64,000 bases of DNA from Auriscalpium vulgare (GCA_019915015.1 JAHBBC010000037.1:186001-250000); one strand, 5' to 3'. Numbered from the stretch's first letter, positions 10,368 to 22,554 are shown. The notes: a model not told the origin generated them from the sequence alone. Program-made: numbers and translations.

Positions 10368-11549
10368 TCAATCACAGATTTCAACACGCCAGCCACCCCA
10401 TCCGTCCCTACTGCCAATATGCGGTCCATGTGTAACGCGGAGGCGACCTGAGTCATTCCCGGATACCTCCAGAAGGACAGCTGCGATCAACGCAGCGATA
10501 CGCGGAGCCTCCTTGTACGCGACACAGCGTAGCGGTCCGTATCCGAACGGGAGTAGCGCGGCCTTCTGCATCTCCGTGACACGCGACAGGTGGAAGCGGG
10601 TGGGATCGAAGTCTGGTGCCGAAGCGCCCCAAATGCTGGGTTCTCTATGAAGCGACTGGATGTCCGCCACGAGAAGGTCGGGGGGTATCCTGCGAATCTT
10701 GGATATAAGGCTGGAAAGCATGCATGACGCAATGGGCGAAGGAGAGGGGGAGATACGAGCCCGGGATATCCGCTTGCTGGGTGGATCGAGCCTCAGGACT
10801 TCGAGGATGAACGCTTCGACGCTCGGACGGGTCCCCGAGGCGCGCTGGAAGTGCGCCTCGCAAGGGTCTTGCAGGTAATCTTGAAATACGGCCCGAGCAT
10901 CGATGTCGTGATCTGCGCGAGCGACTGCGATGGCAACTACGCGCCACATTGTCTCGTAAGTCGGAATGACCAGGTCCAACGGAGTCTCAAGATGGGGCAG
11001 CCATCGACGAAGGTGAGAATTCATCTGCTCTAGCGGCTCCGACGGCATGTCTGCGCAAGTCTTCGAGAGCGTCCATAGGTTATTGATGGTTTGCACGACG
11101 AAGACCACAGCGGCAGCGTCGTCAATGGGTACTTCTCCTTCCAGGAGTGAGTTAACAATGATACGGAAGGTGACCACCTGGACAAAGGTGTCGAAGTCAA
11201 CGGGCGACATATGTTGCAACGTTTCCTCGACTATCTGCCGGATGCAGTCGGGGAATACTGTCGACGATTGGGAATGCCGCCGGAGAAGGCGAGCGGCGGT
11301 TGCGATGAAACGTTTGCGGACGTCTGGGTCATCGCTGACGAACGTGTTGTGGAGGTCGAAAGCGCGTACAAGCCGTTGGTTGGGCTGTGCACGAGCGCGG
11401 AGGAGGGAGACGAGAGGAACTGATGGAGGATGGAGGATTGATTGTATATCGTCAAGCAGCGAATGACCCGCAGTGCGGGTCCGCTCTCTGCCTTTATAGA
11501 CGATGACGAGGACTAAGATGAGAATGATGAGCACTATGAGAGAGAGCAT
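10368..11549 (-). CDS. Cytochrome P450-like protein, short intronless form, 393 aa
   Basis: A single open frame starts at the ATG at 11549. Residues 1–18 are strongly hydrophobic and followed by RERTR, a typical ER signal anchor. The EXXR motif of the K-helix is EVLR at 250–253. A PERF-like segment (FDPTRF) is at 314–319, and the heme-binding loop FGYGPLRCVA has its cysteine ligand at 342. These place it in the P450 superfamily. It is unusual in three ways. It is about 100 residues shorter than typical fungal P450s, no clear I-helix AGxxT is visible, and the residue after the Cys-x pair is Ala rather than Gly. I infer a divergent P450-like clade; substrate unknown. Most basidiomycete P450 genes have many introns, so the intronless state is also notable. 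Confidence 0.7.
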   Translation of the reverse strand: MLSLIVLIILILVLVIVYKGRERTRTAGHSLLDDIQSILHPPSVPLVSLLRARAQPNQRLVRAFDLHNTFVSDDPDVRKRFIATAARLLRRHSQSSTVFPDCIRQIVEETLQHMSPVDFDTFVQVVTFRIIVNSLLEGEVPIDDAAAVVFVVQTINNLWTLSKTCADMPSEPLEQMNSHLRRWLPHLETPLDLVIPTYETMWRVVAIAVARADHDIDARAVFQDYLQDPCEAHFQRASGTRPSVEAFILEVLRLDPPSKRISRARISPSPSPIASCMLSSLISKIRRIPPDLLVADIQSLHREPSIWGASAPDFDPTRFHLSRVTEMQKAALLPFGYGPLRCVAYKEAPRIAALIAAVLLEVSGNDSGRLRVTHGPHIGSRDGWGGWRVEICD

Positions 11550-12402
11550 GATTTCGGATGATGGGTCTCACCAGGATCACAGCGTGCGTTTTATGCCTTC
11601 CTGTCGCATTGGCAGGTTTTGCGCAGACCGGTGTACCCGGGCGCGATATAAAACAAAGTGTGATTCCGCGAAAAGAGCTGCGAGGTGGAGGACGGAGATG
11701 AACTGAAAATGCGGCAGGGCAAGGGCCAGATGTATGAGGTGAGTGACATGCATGAGCTGCGGCTGAAGGGCAGGCCAACAACGAGGAGACGATCACTTGC
11801 ACGTTGCAGACCGCAGGGCACAAATAGTGCACTGTATGCGCAGTCGCGAAGCAGCTGCGCACGGGTGGAATCTGGATGGATCCGAGCATTCAGACCAAAG
11901 TCAGAGCAGAAGTACCCGGAATTGGGAGCCTCGTCGCTGAGAAAAGGGTGAGCATATCCATACGTCGTTATCGAGGACTTGGGGTCAGTATTTTGCGGCA
12001 ATACATCGAACTGAAGGCGAGAGTCTGAGCGTACACGGGCATGCACGCGGCCAGCAGAAGACACAGAATCAACACACATGGCAGCTGCGCACAGGGTGAT
12101 CGCAGTCAAGCATTGCACTGATTATCCATTGCGCAGACAATCAAAAGGCGAAGGCTTCATTTGGCATTTGCACCGGTTGCAGAGAGAAATCAGACACGTT
12201 GCCAAGTCAAGGCCGTCGACGCACCGGCGGTTCGTGAAAGTCTGGTGGGCTTTGAGATGCAGAGGAAATGACGTTACCAAGACAGAAGAATAGTGCCCTG
12301 AGGAATTATTGAACCAGTTGGTTGTGGTAAAGGACCAAGGTGCTCATCGTGAGGCCGCGCGTCGAATTAGTCGACCACAACAGCTCTCAACCTTCAACCA
12401 CC
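11550..12402. other. No convincing gene between the P450-like and chaperone genes
   Basis: A minus-strand open frame (about 11591–12079 from its first ATG) has a Ser/Arg-rich composition without a clear domain. It overlaps the upstream region of the P450-like gene. I do not call it. Confidence 0.35.
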
Positions 12403-13445
12403 ATGGTACGCACTTCAAACATATGCGTTTCTGTATGCTTAACTCGGAATATATGATGCAGAACACGGACCCTCTCAGCGACACTACAGCGCCACGGTAC
12501 GCGTACGAGTCCGACGAAGAAGAGGACGAGCACAACCCGCTCTCTCAGTCTTCCAAGGGCCCTGCCGAGCTCGATATCAAGATAGTAGGCCTGCCAGAGG
12601 GATCTTCATCCGGTGGAACGCTCGTAGTCGCTTCGGGTGATGCAGGCAAGTTCTGGGCGGCCGGGGCGAACTTGGGAGAGCAGAAGGGCGCGGCCTACGT
12701 GAACTCGGTGTCGGTGCGTTGCGAGCCGTCTTCCCCATTCGTTTCGTCAATTAAATCGCGTCTTGGGCAGATTGGAATGTTGTTCCAGCCGTTGTGGACA
12801 AAGGCAACGGTGGTGGTGTCAGAGGCGACCACTCTTCTGCCGATATGGGCCATGCATCCCTACTCCGAGGCCGTGTTCAATTTTCTGAAGCCTGCAACGT
12901 ATGTCACCGCTTTTCCCATGAAGATTAGATGCCGACTCACGCAAACATTGCAGAGTTGTCCTCCTCGACTCTTATGCCGTGCCGTCCTACGTCACAGACC
13001 GACCCCTCTCATATGATGATTCTCCTGTGCGGTACCTGCTCACGCGTGGCAGTACATCGCCTGTACGCGTCCATCGTATTTCTCGTCGACGATTTTATGA
13101 CCCATTCCCCAGAATCATAAATACGCGCCATTCGAGCCCCCGAACCTCCTCCAGACGACTTCCGCTGCCTTCGCCGCCATCATCTCCCGCACCGAGACCT
13201 CCGCCACCATACTCCTCCTGCCCTCACCCAACATCCCCCGACCTCGCAAATCCGAGCTTGACTCCTCTGACCATCCCTCCTCATACGACTCCGACGCGAC
13301 CTGGTCCCGGGCTACTCTGCAGGACGTGCACAGCAGCCTGTTCTCAGATGCCCCGGCACAGCAGTGGGTCGACAAAGGTGGCCGGAAGACGGTGGCAGCG
13401 GCGCGACGCACTGGAGATGTTGGTGAGGGTGGCATGTACATGTGA
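12403..13445 (+). CDS. Proteasome assembly chaperone 1-like protein, 5 exons, 274 aa
   Basis: The model is join(12403..12405, 12462..12713, 12771..12898, 12954..13062, 13113..13445). Introns are 56, 57, 55 and 50 nt, all GT–AG, and the sum is 275 codons. The first coding exon is just the ATG, immediately followed by GTACGC; the next exon opens with NTDPLSD. An alternative is that the intron is in the 5' UTR and translation begins at an ATG within it. Features are an acidic segment (ESDEEEDEHNP), then VVASGDAGKFWA, IGMLFQPLWTKATVVVSEA and VVLLDSYAVPSY. I recognise these from fungal PAC1/POC1-like proteins, which help build the 20S proteasome alpha ring. The gene converges on DNA2 with 132 bp between the stops. 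The identity is from remembered similarity. Confidence 0.65.
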
Positions 13446-13577
13446 TATCTGTTTTGTCTATCGTCCGTGTCATGGGGGTAGTATGTACTGATACAAGAAA
13501 GAGAATGTAGCCACTGTACAGATTTACACATCATACGCTTGTATCCAAGTCATCTGGTCTATGGTATCATGCATCCG

Positions 13578-16500
13578 TCAAAGAGAATCATTAAACATGT
13601 CCTTCAGGATCGGACGTGTCCTCAACAGCGCCACATCCTCACCCATGCGCAGCTTCTTCGCAGTCCGCGGCGTGCCCTCGTCCTTCACCCGGCCATCCTC
13701 AATGGTGGCAGCCTCGCGTGCGCGCTTGCCCGGGGTCCCGAGCTCCGGAAGCTCGTGCAGGAGGTGTGCCCGCGGCGGCAAGGACAACACCCACTTGCGC
13801 TCCTCCATGAGCGCGAAGAACGCCTCCAGCAGGGGCGTGCGCTGCAGCGTCCGCCGCGAGCCCACGATGATCAGCTTCGAGCGCGCGCGCGTGAACGCGA
13901 CATTCAGCCGGCGCCAGTCGCGCACAAGGTCGCCGATCTGCCACAAGTCAATCAGCGAGCTAACCATGGCATGGCTGCGGAGACGTACATGTCCGCTCTC
14001 GTTCGAGCGCACCATCGAAATGACGATGCACTCCTTGTCGCGGCCCTGGCTGCGGTCCGCCGTGAGGATCTCAACGTCCGGGCGCGCAATCAGGAGCTGC
14101 GAGAGCAGCTTGATCTGCTGCCGGTACATAGTGATTACGCCAACTTGCGTCTCGCGCACACCGCAGCGCAGCATCGTCTCAACGATCTGGTGCACGAGCG
14201 CGCCCTCGAGCGTGTTCTGCACAAGGTCGCCGACGCGCGAGTCGAGGGCGGGAAGGCGGTCTGTGTCGACGAAGACGGCGCGTGCGCTGCGGAGGTGAGT
14301 GGATGCGCTGCGAGGGGCAGATGGCGAGCTCACTGAGGGTCCATGAGCTGTTCTAGCCAACAGAGCCCGTCGCTTGAACAGCAGATGTTGTGCATGCCCT
14401 GCAGATAAGACCGATCGGGCAAGACAAGGCTCTGCCGCGCGACAGTCTCCGTCCCGCATTTCAGGCGGTCACTGTACACGAGCTTGTTCGCGAGAAGCAT
14501 GATGTCCGCGTTCATCCGGTACTGGTGTGTGAGGTCCACGACCGCGTTCGGGTGCGCCTCTGACAGCCTGCGGAACAGCGAAACGTCCAGCCCGCCCCTT
14601 TGTGCTTCACGATTGCGGACCTGGCGGAGAGTGAGCACCAACATATAGAGCAGAAGAAACACGACTGACCAGTGGCGGGAGCTGATAGTGGTCCCCGACG
14701 AGTACGAATGTTTGGGCGAAGCGCAGGGGTCCTAGACAGGTAGGAAGTGTGATCTGGGATGCCTCATCAACTATGCAGTAGTCAAACTCTCGACGAGAAA
14801 ATAGTTCGCTGGAAGCGTTCAGTGACTTATTCTGCTGTGTACAGGACGAGACGCTCACTGGTCGATAGAGAGAGCGGTTGTTGCGACCACTGGCGGGGTC
14901 ATGAGCTGGCGTTCGAGCTCCTCCACCGTCTTTGCCTCCTTCCTCGCCGAGAGGGTGTACTTCCGCAATTCCGGTTTCACCTAACACCCATCAGCCTTGC
15001 TATCCTTTCAGTCCAATGAGGCTGCGCTCACCTTATCCACATTCCCTAGCCTCAAGATTCCAAACTCCGCCCCATCCAGCTTCGCCAAAATTGTATCCAC
15101 CGCCGAATGTGTATACGCCGTGAGTAGCACCGTCTTGCCCATTTCCACTAGTATGCGTATCAGCGCCGCGACGAGCGTCGTCTTTCCCGTGCCGGGCATA
15201 CCAAGCACGAGCGTGTAGTCGCGCGCACACAGCACGCGGTCCACCGCGCCGATCTGGCTTGAGTTGAGCCCTCGTGCGAGCACCCTGCACGCGTCAGACG
15301 CCCGCACGGCCGCGCGCAGCGGTGCTTCCCCGCGTGGCTCGAAGCGCGGCGCCGCGAGGTCGACGACGAGCCGCAGGCGCACAGCGTCACCGCCCGCGTA
15401 GAAAAGCGCCGCGAGACTATCGCGCACCCGGCCCATGCCGCCCGAGAACTCGTCCTTGTCGATGCGGAACACGGGTGTCTGGTCTGCAGCAGCGCGGCGC
15501 ACGCGCGGGCGCGTCGCGAGGCGGGCGCGGATGGTCGAGAGGCTGAGCTCGTGATCGACGCCGATGATGATGTGCGCGGGCGCGAGCTCGAGGATGTAGC
15601 CCCGGCTGAGCGCGAGCAAATCCGGCGCAATGGACACGGTGACCGCATCGCCGGCGGCCATGTGTCCATTCAGCAAGCTCGGCGTGTCTTTGGGGCTCTG
15701 ACGGCGGAAACGGTAGGTGAACTGGTGGATGCGTGCTCCTTTGGGCCCGGTGTAGTCGGTTGCGTCGAAGGAGAGATCGAGCACCATCCCAGCAAAGCAG
15801 CGGCCCTTTTCCTCGCGTTCGGCCGCGCCGAGGGTCCACAGCTCCTTCTTGAAGCGCGTCATGTCGTGCTCCTCGAGCGCGATGAGGCGCTCCCAGTCTT
15901 TGAAGAAGGCAGCTTGTGACGGTGTGAGATGGCCGGTCTTGGCCTCGTAGATGTCGGCGATCGGAGAGGTAGTATCGACGACGTTCTCCACGGCCTAACA
16001 GAAGAGATCAGATTAAACCGCGACACGATTTGTGGAAGACAAACCTTGCGGTAAAGCATGCATGCGTCGACAGAATAGCACCGCCCACAAATCCGCTCAT
16101 CGTCAATCGTCTCAGGCAAGAATTTTTTTCCCTTGACGACAAGTTGGCCCTCAACTTCCTTCTCCTCTTCCCTAAACCTCTTCGCCATCCACTCAGCGAT
16201 CGCATTCCTCACGCTGACCAGTGCCCTCAACTCATGACGCGCCGCCGGCACGGCGATGACCTCCTCGCTCTGCGTGTAGTACAGAAGCCCCTGGTCGACG
16301 CGCGCACCGTACCGCTCGCCCATGAGCAACGTGTAAAGCATCGTCTGGGCGCGATGCTCCATGCCCCCAAGCGCGCGGCCAGTTTTAATCTCGAGCGGTG
16401 TCGGATGCGACGTCGGTGTAGGCGCGAGAAAGGTGGCTTTGGACGAGGAGGCGGTGGTGGTGATGGACGCTTGAATAGACGCGTCTAGCTTGCCTTTGAG

Positions 16501-17768
16501 GCCGTAGGTCGGTGACCAGATGTCTTCTTCGACGTCGTGGAGCTGGGTAATCGCAAGGAGGGTTTTGCTGCCACGCTCTGCACGCGTGTTTGATAGCACA
16601 GCGTCCGGCTGTCCAGCGGAGTGAGCAAAATGTCAAGAGCAAAGCACGAGGATCGCCTACCTTGGGTCGGCTGGCGACATACCGCTCCCCAAAGACGCGA
16701 AGGCCCTTGGCGCGCTCGAGTACCTCGTGCCGCGCAACTTCCACGGTGATTCCGATGCGCACGAGGTCGCCGAGCACCTCATGCAGTGCCTCGTCTACGC
16801 GTGCGTCAATGAATACGTGGTCGTAGCGGCGCTCGCGCAGACATCGCTGGAAAACAGCATGCAGAACATTACCGTAGACGAGCACGGGAGTCATGGGAGT
16901 GGAAGAGCGAAGGAGCGCGGTAAGAAGTGGCCGCCGAATGCAATGAGGGGCGGATGCGAGGGTGCTGGGCGTAAGGAGCAAGTCAGGGTGGTGGACAAGT
17001 AAGTGATTGAGCGACGTGAGCTTTATGGACGGTGGCCCGCCGGGAGTAGCTGTGAAAGTGCCGATGATGTTGACGATGTCGCCTGCGGAAGAGTGAGGTG
17101 GAAGAAAAATGTGATTATATCTCACTGACCGACGTGAAGATCCGTGTGGACCCAGTCGTCCCGAAGGATGATAGATCGACGTGCTTGTGCAGGATCAGTG
17201 TCCGCGACCAGGTGCTGAGAGCAAATCAATAAAGGCTACACTTCCATGTCAAAAACGTACGTACCTTTTCGAAGTTATCGCCGACCCATACGTCTTCAAT
17301 CGCCAGGATGATGCAACGCGTGCACGGCTCTGGCTCATATTCATCCTCGTCGACTGGCAGGGGCACCTGCATTTGTTTGGACCTCTCACTATGTGCATAA
17401 CAAATCTTACTTACCTTCTGTTTTGATGAAGGAGGCTTCTTGGGGGTAGGCACGTAGTCCGAGATCGCGTCCCAGTCCCACCCCGCGGCGTCTTCGACAT
17501 CCAGGTCGCCGACCACGAATGACTTTCCAATCGCAGGGGAGGTGACGCGTCGTTTTACGGGAGAAGGGGTATACCGTCTTATCTTACGTAGTTTTGTAGG
17601 GGTAGTAAGGACCGAATGGGCGATGGGAGCGTGTGACTGGGGAGGAGGTGGCTTGGCCGGTGAGGGATCTGGGGTGGGCACAGCGTCGAAGAACGAATCG
17701 GTAATACCAGAGAGCAGGTCGTTCATGAAGGCATCTTCCTCCGCTGAGCTGGGTTTCGCAGGTCCCAT
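13578..17768 (-). CDS. DNA2: DNA replication ATP-dependent helicase/nuclease DNA2, 11 exons, 1231 aa
   Basis: Exons on the minus strand are 17768–17415, 17366–17265, 17214–17130, 17082–16661, 16608–16045, 15994–15032, 14980–14859, 14808–14670, 14620–14334, 14286–13989 and 13937–13578. All introns are 47–52 nt with GT–AG ends, and the frame closes at 1232 codons. DNA2 trims Okazaki flaps and resects DNA ends. The RecB-like nuclease has GLKGKLDA (Asp363) and EIKTG (Glu394, Lys396). The 4Fe–4S cysteines are Cys228 (HCIRR) and Cys495/498/504 (CGRCxxxxxC). The SF1 helicase has Walker A GMPGTGKT near 774–781, DEAS at 885–888, THQYRMN and a C-terminal NVAFTRAR block. The start at 17768 is the first ATG giving the [12 protein letters not shown]-terminus. 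All catalytic residues are intact. Confidence 0.93.
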
Positions 17769-18262
17769 GGTCGTAATGTGGATGTCACGGTCGACGCCGT
17801 CAAGACGCGTCAAAGTGGGGGTTTGGGGACGAGATGATGACCGTGCAGCATGAAGTAAGATGTGCCAAGACTGTGGCACTCGGACGGCGGTGTGGTCAAG
17901 ATGTGCGTTGTCGCTGTGCGGGAGGGTGGACGTCGTTGCTATTCAAGATGCAGTGGCCGCGTCTAACTTGAACTTTCGAGTTGAGAGCGGTGGAGAACTC
18001 GCCTCACCTCACTTCCCTCTCGCCACCATCATGACGGATCCCTGAACCTTGCACAGTACCAGTATTCTTTAGTTCTACACTCCAATCTCTGCTGCGAAAG
18101 TCAACACGAGCGGTCGGTTGGCAGAATCAAAAACGCAGAATCTGGTGGGTAAGTTATCGTTCGGAAAATGGTCTCCGGGAATGTTGACAAGCAGTCGACT
18201 GCAGCTTTCCCTGTTGCCTGTATATCTTCTAATAACCACACAACCTCTTTCATATAGCCCGC
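17769..18262. promoter_or_regulatory. Divergent promoter region of DNA2 and the UBX-domain gene
   Basis: These 494 bp lie between the start codons of two divergently transcribed genes and should carry both 5' UTRs and promoters. No specific binding site can be named from the sequence alone. Confidence 0.45.
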
Positions 18263-19775
18263 ATGTCTCTCCTCACCACAATACTCACATTTCCATTCCA
18301 CGTCCTCACCTCCATCCTTCGCTTCCTCTTCCAGACCCTCCGAATCCCAATACCCTCCATACCGCTCCCATTCTCCTCTCTCAGCTTCTACCGCCCGCTT
18401 CCTGCCTCCGACCCATACAGTGTTGCAGACCGCTGGGTCCGCGCACTCGAAGATGAGACCGGCGCGCAATGCCTCAGTCGGACGTCCGCCACGGCCGAGC
18501 CCGGATCCTCAACGGGCAGCGAGCTGCGCCAGCGCCACCCTGCGGCGCGCTTGACGCTGCCCGACTTCATGCTGAGCAGCTATGAGGATGCGCTGAAGGC
18601 GTGCCAGACAGAGTCGCGTGTGGGGTGCATAGTGCTCGTGAGCGACGAGCATGATGACGTGCCAGACTTCAAGCGGTGCGTCCCTTAAGGCATCCCTCGA
18701 AATGCCTCGTACTCATTCACATCTGTGCTACAGCCATACATTAACGGATCCCGCATTCGTCGATGTCTTGCATAAGAACAACTTCATTGTCTGGGGCGGC
18801 GACGTGCGAGAACGCGAGGCGTGGAGCGGTACGCTGTCTCTTTTTATCCTCGGGGCTCAACTGACTTTCCTCCCAGCCGCTCGCAAGCTCCAGGCCACTA
18901 CGTACCCATTCGTTGCCTTCGTCGCCCTCCAGCCCCCGCGCCCCACCCTGTCCGGCACCCGTCCTTCCTCGCAGGCCGCCGCCCTCACGGTCCTCTCGCG
19001 ACACCAGGGCCCGCCCGCCAACACCACATCCGCGCGCACGCTCACAGATCACATCAACACGCAGCTCCTACCACGCGTCGGCCCCTTCCTCGCCCGCCTG
19101 CGGGCCCAGCAGCGCGAGCGGGAGGCGGAGCGCGCGCTGCGCGCCGAGCAGGACCGCGCATTCCGCGAGAGTGCGCGCCGTGACGCCGAGAAGGCCGCGA
19201 TGCGGGCTGCGGAGGAGAAGGCTGCGGAGGAGGCGCGATGCGAGGAGGAGCGGCGCGCGCGCGAGGCGGAGGAGCGGCGGCGCAGCTTGGAGGCACGCAG
19301 AACGGGTTGGCGGCGCACGGCGCGCGCAGCGCTCATCGGCACCGAGGCGAGCGGCGCGGATGCGCTGCGCGTTGTGCTCCGGTTGCCTGATGGCCAGCGG
19401 CTCATCCGCGCGTTCGCGCCGTCTGCGGATGTAGGCGCGCTCTATGCCTTCGTCGACGAGCACTTCCACCCTATCCCAGGACCGAAGGACAACGACGATG
19501 CGAAGCTGGACTCTGTGCAAGAGGGCCCCCTGAATGAGATGGTCGACGAGGCCGGCGGCGCGGACGCGTGGTGGGGCTTCAAGCTCTTTCTCGCGTACCC
19601 GCGCAGCGAGGTGGTGTGGACCTCAGGCGCTGCGCTGGGCGACGTGAAGGGGCTCGAGCGCGGGGGGCAGGTGGTCGTGGAGCCCGTGGCTAGTCTGGCC
19701 AATGGCAAGGCGGCAGAGCGGGAGAAGAAGTCGGACGGTGATGATGACGGGTACGATACCGAGGACAGCGAGTAG
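18263..19775 (+). CDS. UBX-domain protein of the FAF2/UBXD8 (Ubx2-like) type, 3 exons, 468 aa
   Basis: The model is join(18263..18675, 18734..18828, 18877..19775); introns are 58 and 48 nt and the total is 469 codons. Residues 1–45 are hydrophobic and Pro-rich, consistent with an ER or lipid-droplet membrane hairpin. A thioredoxin-like UAS region follows at about 95–235 (CIVLVSDEHDD, FVDVLHKNNFIVWGGDV, TTYPFVAFVAL). A charged Arg/Glu/Ala-rich coiled coil occupies about 250–320. A C-terminal UBX beta-grasp runs from about 325 to 440 (LRVVLRLPDGQRLIRAF, YAFVDEHF). Proteins of this layout recruit Cdc48/p97 during ER-associated degradation. The UBX domain contains an acidic insert after YAFVDEHF. 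The C-terminus is acidic. The gene is divergent from DNA2. Confidence 0.85.
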
Positions 19776-20429
19776 ACTGTGGTGAGTTGTGGATGATCAT
19801 GATGTCTGGGCTGCGACCTGTGCCGCTGCGCTTCTGATTGTTTATGCATATTTCGTTGATCTTAGAATCGCGAGATTCATAGGTTTCGATTGTGCGCTGA
19901 GATATGTCACTGTGATTGCCACCTGCACTGGACCACAGCGGCAGAGTGTCACGCTGTGGCCTCGCCCGCTGCAGCTTGGCATTTGTCTGATTCCTGGACA
20001 TCATCAGATTCGCATCCGTGGGCGGTTTTGCACTTGATGCTGAGCAGTCGGAGGCGATACCGTCACGGCGTCAGGTCACCTCGAGGGTTAGCTGCTCTTA
20101 ATCGATTTGTTATCGACGTGCCCACCCGTCACGCATCCGACTCACGCTGACGAAGCCTCATTGGAAGACGAGAATTACTTATAGCTCTTCCTTCCAGCCC
20201 CCCTCTGATCTAGAATGTGCATCTCTCATACGGTTTCAACTACGTCCAAGGATTTTATATAATGATATAAAATGGGTAAAACTAGCCGTAGTCTCTGCCT
20301 CTCTGACGAACTTTGAAAGGACCTGCCACAAGAGCCCTTCGCTTCCGAGCAATTTTGAAGTGATTTGGGTTTTGCGGGCTTCTCACCAGGAACGGCCGCC
20401 TGCGCCTTCCTGCACATCCCCCTGTGCCT
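19776..20429. other. Intergenic; convergent 3' region
   Basis: This lies between the stop of the UBX gene and the stop of the F-box gene on the other strand. I see no gene. It contains an AT-richer patch with a tandem palindromic tataatgatataa (about 20256–20270), possibly 3'-end signals. Confidence 0.35.
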
Positions 20430-22060
20430 CTAGTCCGCCGTCTCTTTCCACTTGACTTCCGTCGCGGGCAGCGCCTCCCGCGTCTTCATCACCCATGCCT
20501 CTTCGACATTGCAGTCCGATATATCCAGCTCCTCCAGTGGAAATTCGGCTGCCGCACGCGCGACCAAGCAGAGCGAGAGCGGATCGCCCAACGGCGTCGG
20601 CGTCGACCACGCTTTTCTTGTCACGGCCCTATCCGGGTCAGGAAATTCGGGGCCTATATCGGCGAGGATGAGAGTGGAAAGCACGGGGACGATGCAATGT
20701 GGTTGTAGCTCAGCGGTGGCTTCGTTGCTGGTGTCCTCGGGGTGCAGTGCTTCGTACAGCGAGAACACTGTGAAACCCCTGACGGTAAGGCACTCCAGTC
20801 CGGACGCATTCGCCAGCAAATTCCGCCATGCGAGCGCATAATCAAATGTCACGCTGAGCCCCGTCAGATGCGGCGACACGAAGGCCATCAGCGCGGACGG
20901 CATGAGTTCTTCCATGCTGCACCTGGGACTGAAGGAAAGGGACAATGCTGGCTTGCTCTCTTCATCGTCAACGGTCCATACAGTGACTGTCCTATAGATC
21001 CTTGCCAATGATGCGACAATATTGAGGCCGGTCACGGCACGGGAGCGATCCACTGTCGACTCGGTGGGGGATCTGACAGACGCAAAAGCGATCGAGGTGA
21101 CAGCTAATGACAGCATCTGGTCGCAGCGACAGGTGAGAGAACAGCATCATTGCGTCTCTTGGGTGGCTTCGTATGACAAGATCGACCAGTTTCGCATGGG
21201 TGATCAGGCGATGCTGTCCACTGGCCGAGCCTGAGGTCTCCCACGCCAGGATTTCATCGTCATCTACGAAGAAAACCTCGAGGCGCAGATGCTCGAGCGA
21301 GCACATACGCACTAAGCCATCCAAAACGTGGTCCAAAGTGGGGTTCATATGGCCTTGGTGCGTGATTTCCAAGCTGGTGATACGGTCCGTGAAATGCGGC
21401 GACGTCCACGACATAATTGCGGTGTCGTCCGAGGTAATGTGGAGGTTCCGCAGCGCCGGTAAGTGCCCGGCTAGAAAGCCGTGTGGCACATCAGTTTCAT
21501 CGGTTTCCAGGAGAAGTGTGTGGAGAAGCGGCGCAGATTTGGTGAGCGCAGTGAAGACCTGGTCATTGCCCTTGACACCCAAAATTCGCGTCCGCGCAAG
21601 GTTTTCCACCAAAAATTCAAGCTGCTGAGGGCGCAGCTCATCCGAAAGGCCTCGATAGAGAGCGTGGAAGACCGTGCGCGCGCGAGCATAGTGGCTGCAC
21701 AGTCAGGCACAAACTTTGCAGGCCCACAGGCTTGGCTGGTCGAGGGCCACCTGTCGCCAGTATCGGCAGACGTGCGTTACTACGCGCCTGTAATACAAAG
21801 GACCTATCCATATCCGGGGCCATCCTGGCGGGGAATGGGCTGGGAATAGGAAAGCGAAGATAATGGCGAGATTCTCGGGAGGGAGACGGGAGACGGGGAG
21901 GAGGAGGTTGTGCTGGAGCGCCAGCAAGGCCTCATCAATAGCTGCATCGCGTCCAGCGAATGCATTGCAAAGCTCTTGCTCGGCTCTGGCGATCGCAGCT
22001 TTTTCGTTTTCTAGCTGAGCGCGGAGATCGAGCTTCGCCTTGGGAGAACGCGTCCTTCGT
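20430..22060 (-). pseudogene. F-box/leucine-rich-type gene with frameshifts, probably inactive
   Basis: Read on the minus strand, a helical lead (LRAQLENEKAAIARAEQEL, about 22040–21985) precedes a basidiomycete F-box (SRLPPENLAIIFAFLFP) and VCRYWRQVALDQPSLW. Further on come VENLARTRILGV, PLLHTLLLETDE and LPALRNLHIT, with the end at 20430. F-box proteins of this kind are SCF ubiquitin-ligase adaptors. Two frame changes between about 21640 and 21730 separate the F-box from the repeat region. Splicing cannot fix them, because the needed blocks nearly abut. A third frame switch near 21060–21120 can be explained by a 58-nt intron with a weak GTCGCT donor. No clean start ATG is visible. This is either a young pseudogene or affected by sequence error. 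Confidence 0.62.
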
Positions 22061-22554
22061 GACTGTCACGTCGTCGAGCGTTGTGTATACGGTGTTTGAA
22101 AGACAGCGAGGGAATACTGGGATGTGAGAGATACTATAGCGCGCCGCATCTGACCAAATCTGCGAACTGTTTGGAAAATCAGTAAGCTTGTGCCAGGAGC
22201 CTGGAGAAATACTACTAAGAATATGACCTCTCGCTAACGGGCACGCCTGAGTCTGCGTCTTGAATGTCCATAGCAGTAGCTAAGGATGCGCAAGGCATAA
22301 AACCGTTTTTGACAGGACACTGCAGTAGTCGACGTCTGCACGTAAGTTAGGAGCAAAGAAAGAGTCCGGAGATCGCAGGCAAGGCCCGTGGGATAATTGT
22401 GCCCGACGTGATATCAGATAAGATCATTACTGGTACTGCAGAAAGTAAAGTGTGTTGTAATAGATACAAATGTTCTGGATCAATAGCATGTACAACAAAC
22501 TGTTAGAGGTACATATGCGCAAACCCGGACTCGCCCAAAACCTATACTATCCTA
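22061..22554. other. No gene recognised
   Basis: This lies between the F-box lead region and the 3' end of the DUF6533-type gene. I see only short non-family frames. It may contain the missing 5' part of the F-box gene. Confidence 0.3.

Noticed and set aside
11591..12118. Possible small secreted protein on the minus strand
   Set aside because: The hydrophobic start requires a GTG codon. From the first ATG no signal peptide remains, and the rest lacks any pattern of conservation.
18913..19520. Several overlapping Arg/Ala-rich frames opposite and alongside the UBX gene
   Set aside because: They arise from the GC-rich coiled-coil codons of the UBX protein. Only the frame carrying the UAS and UBX motifs is coherent.
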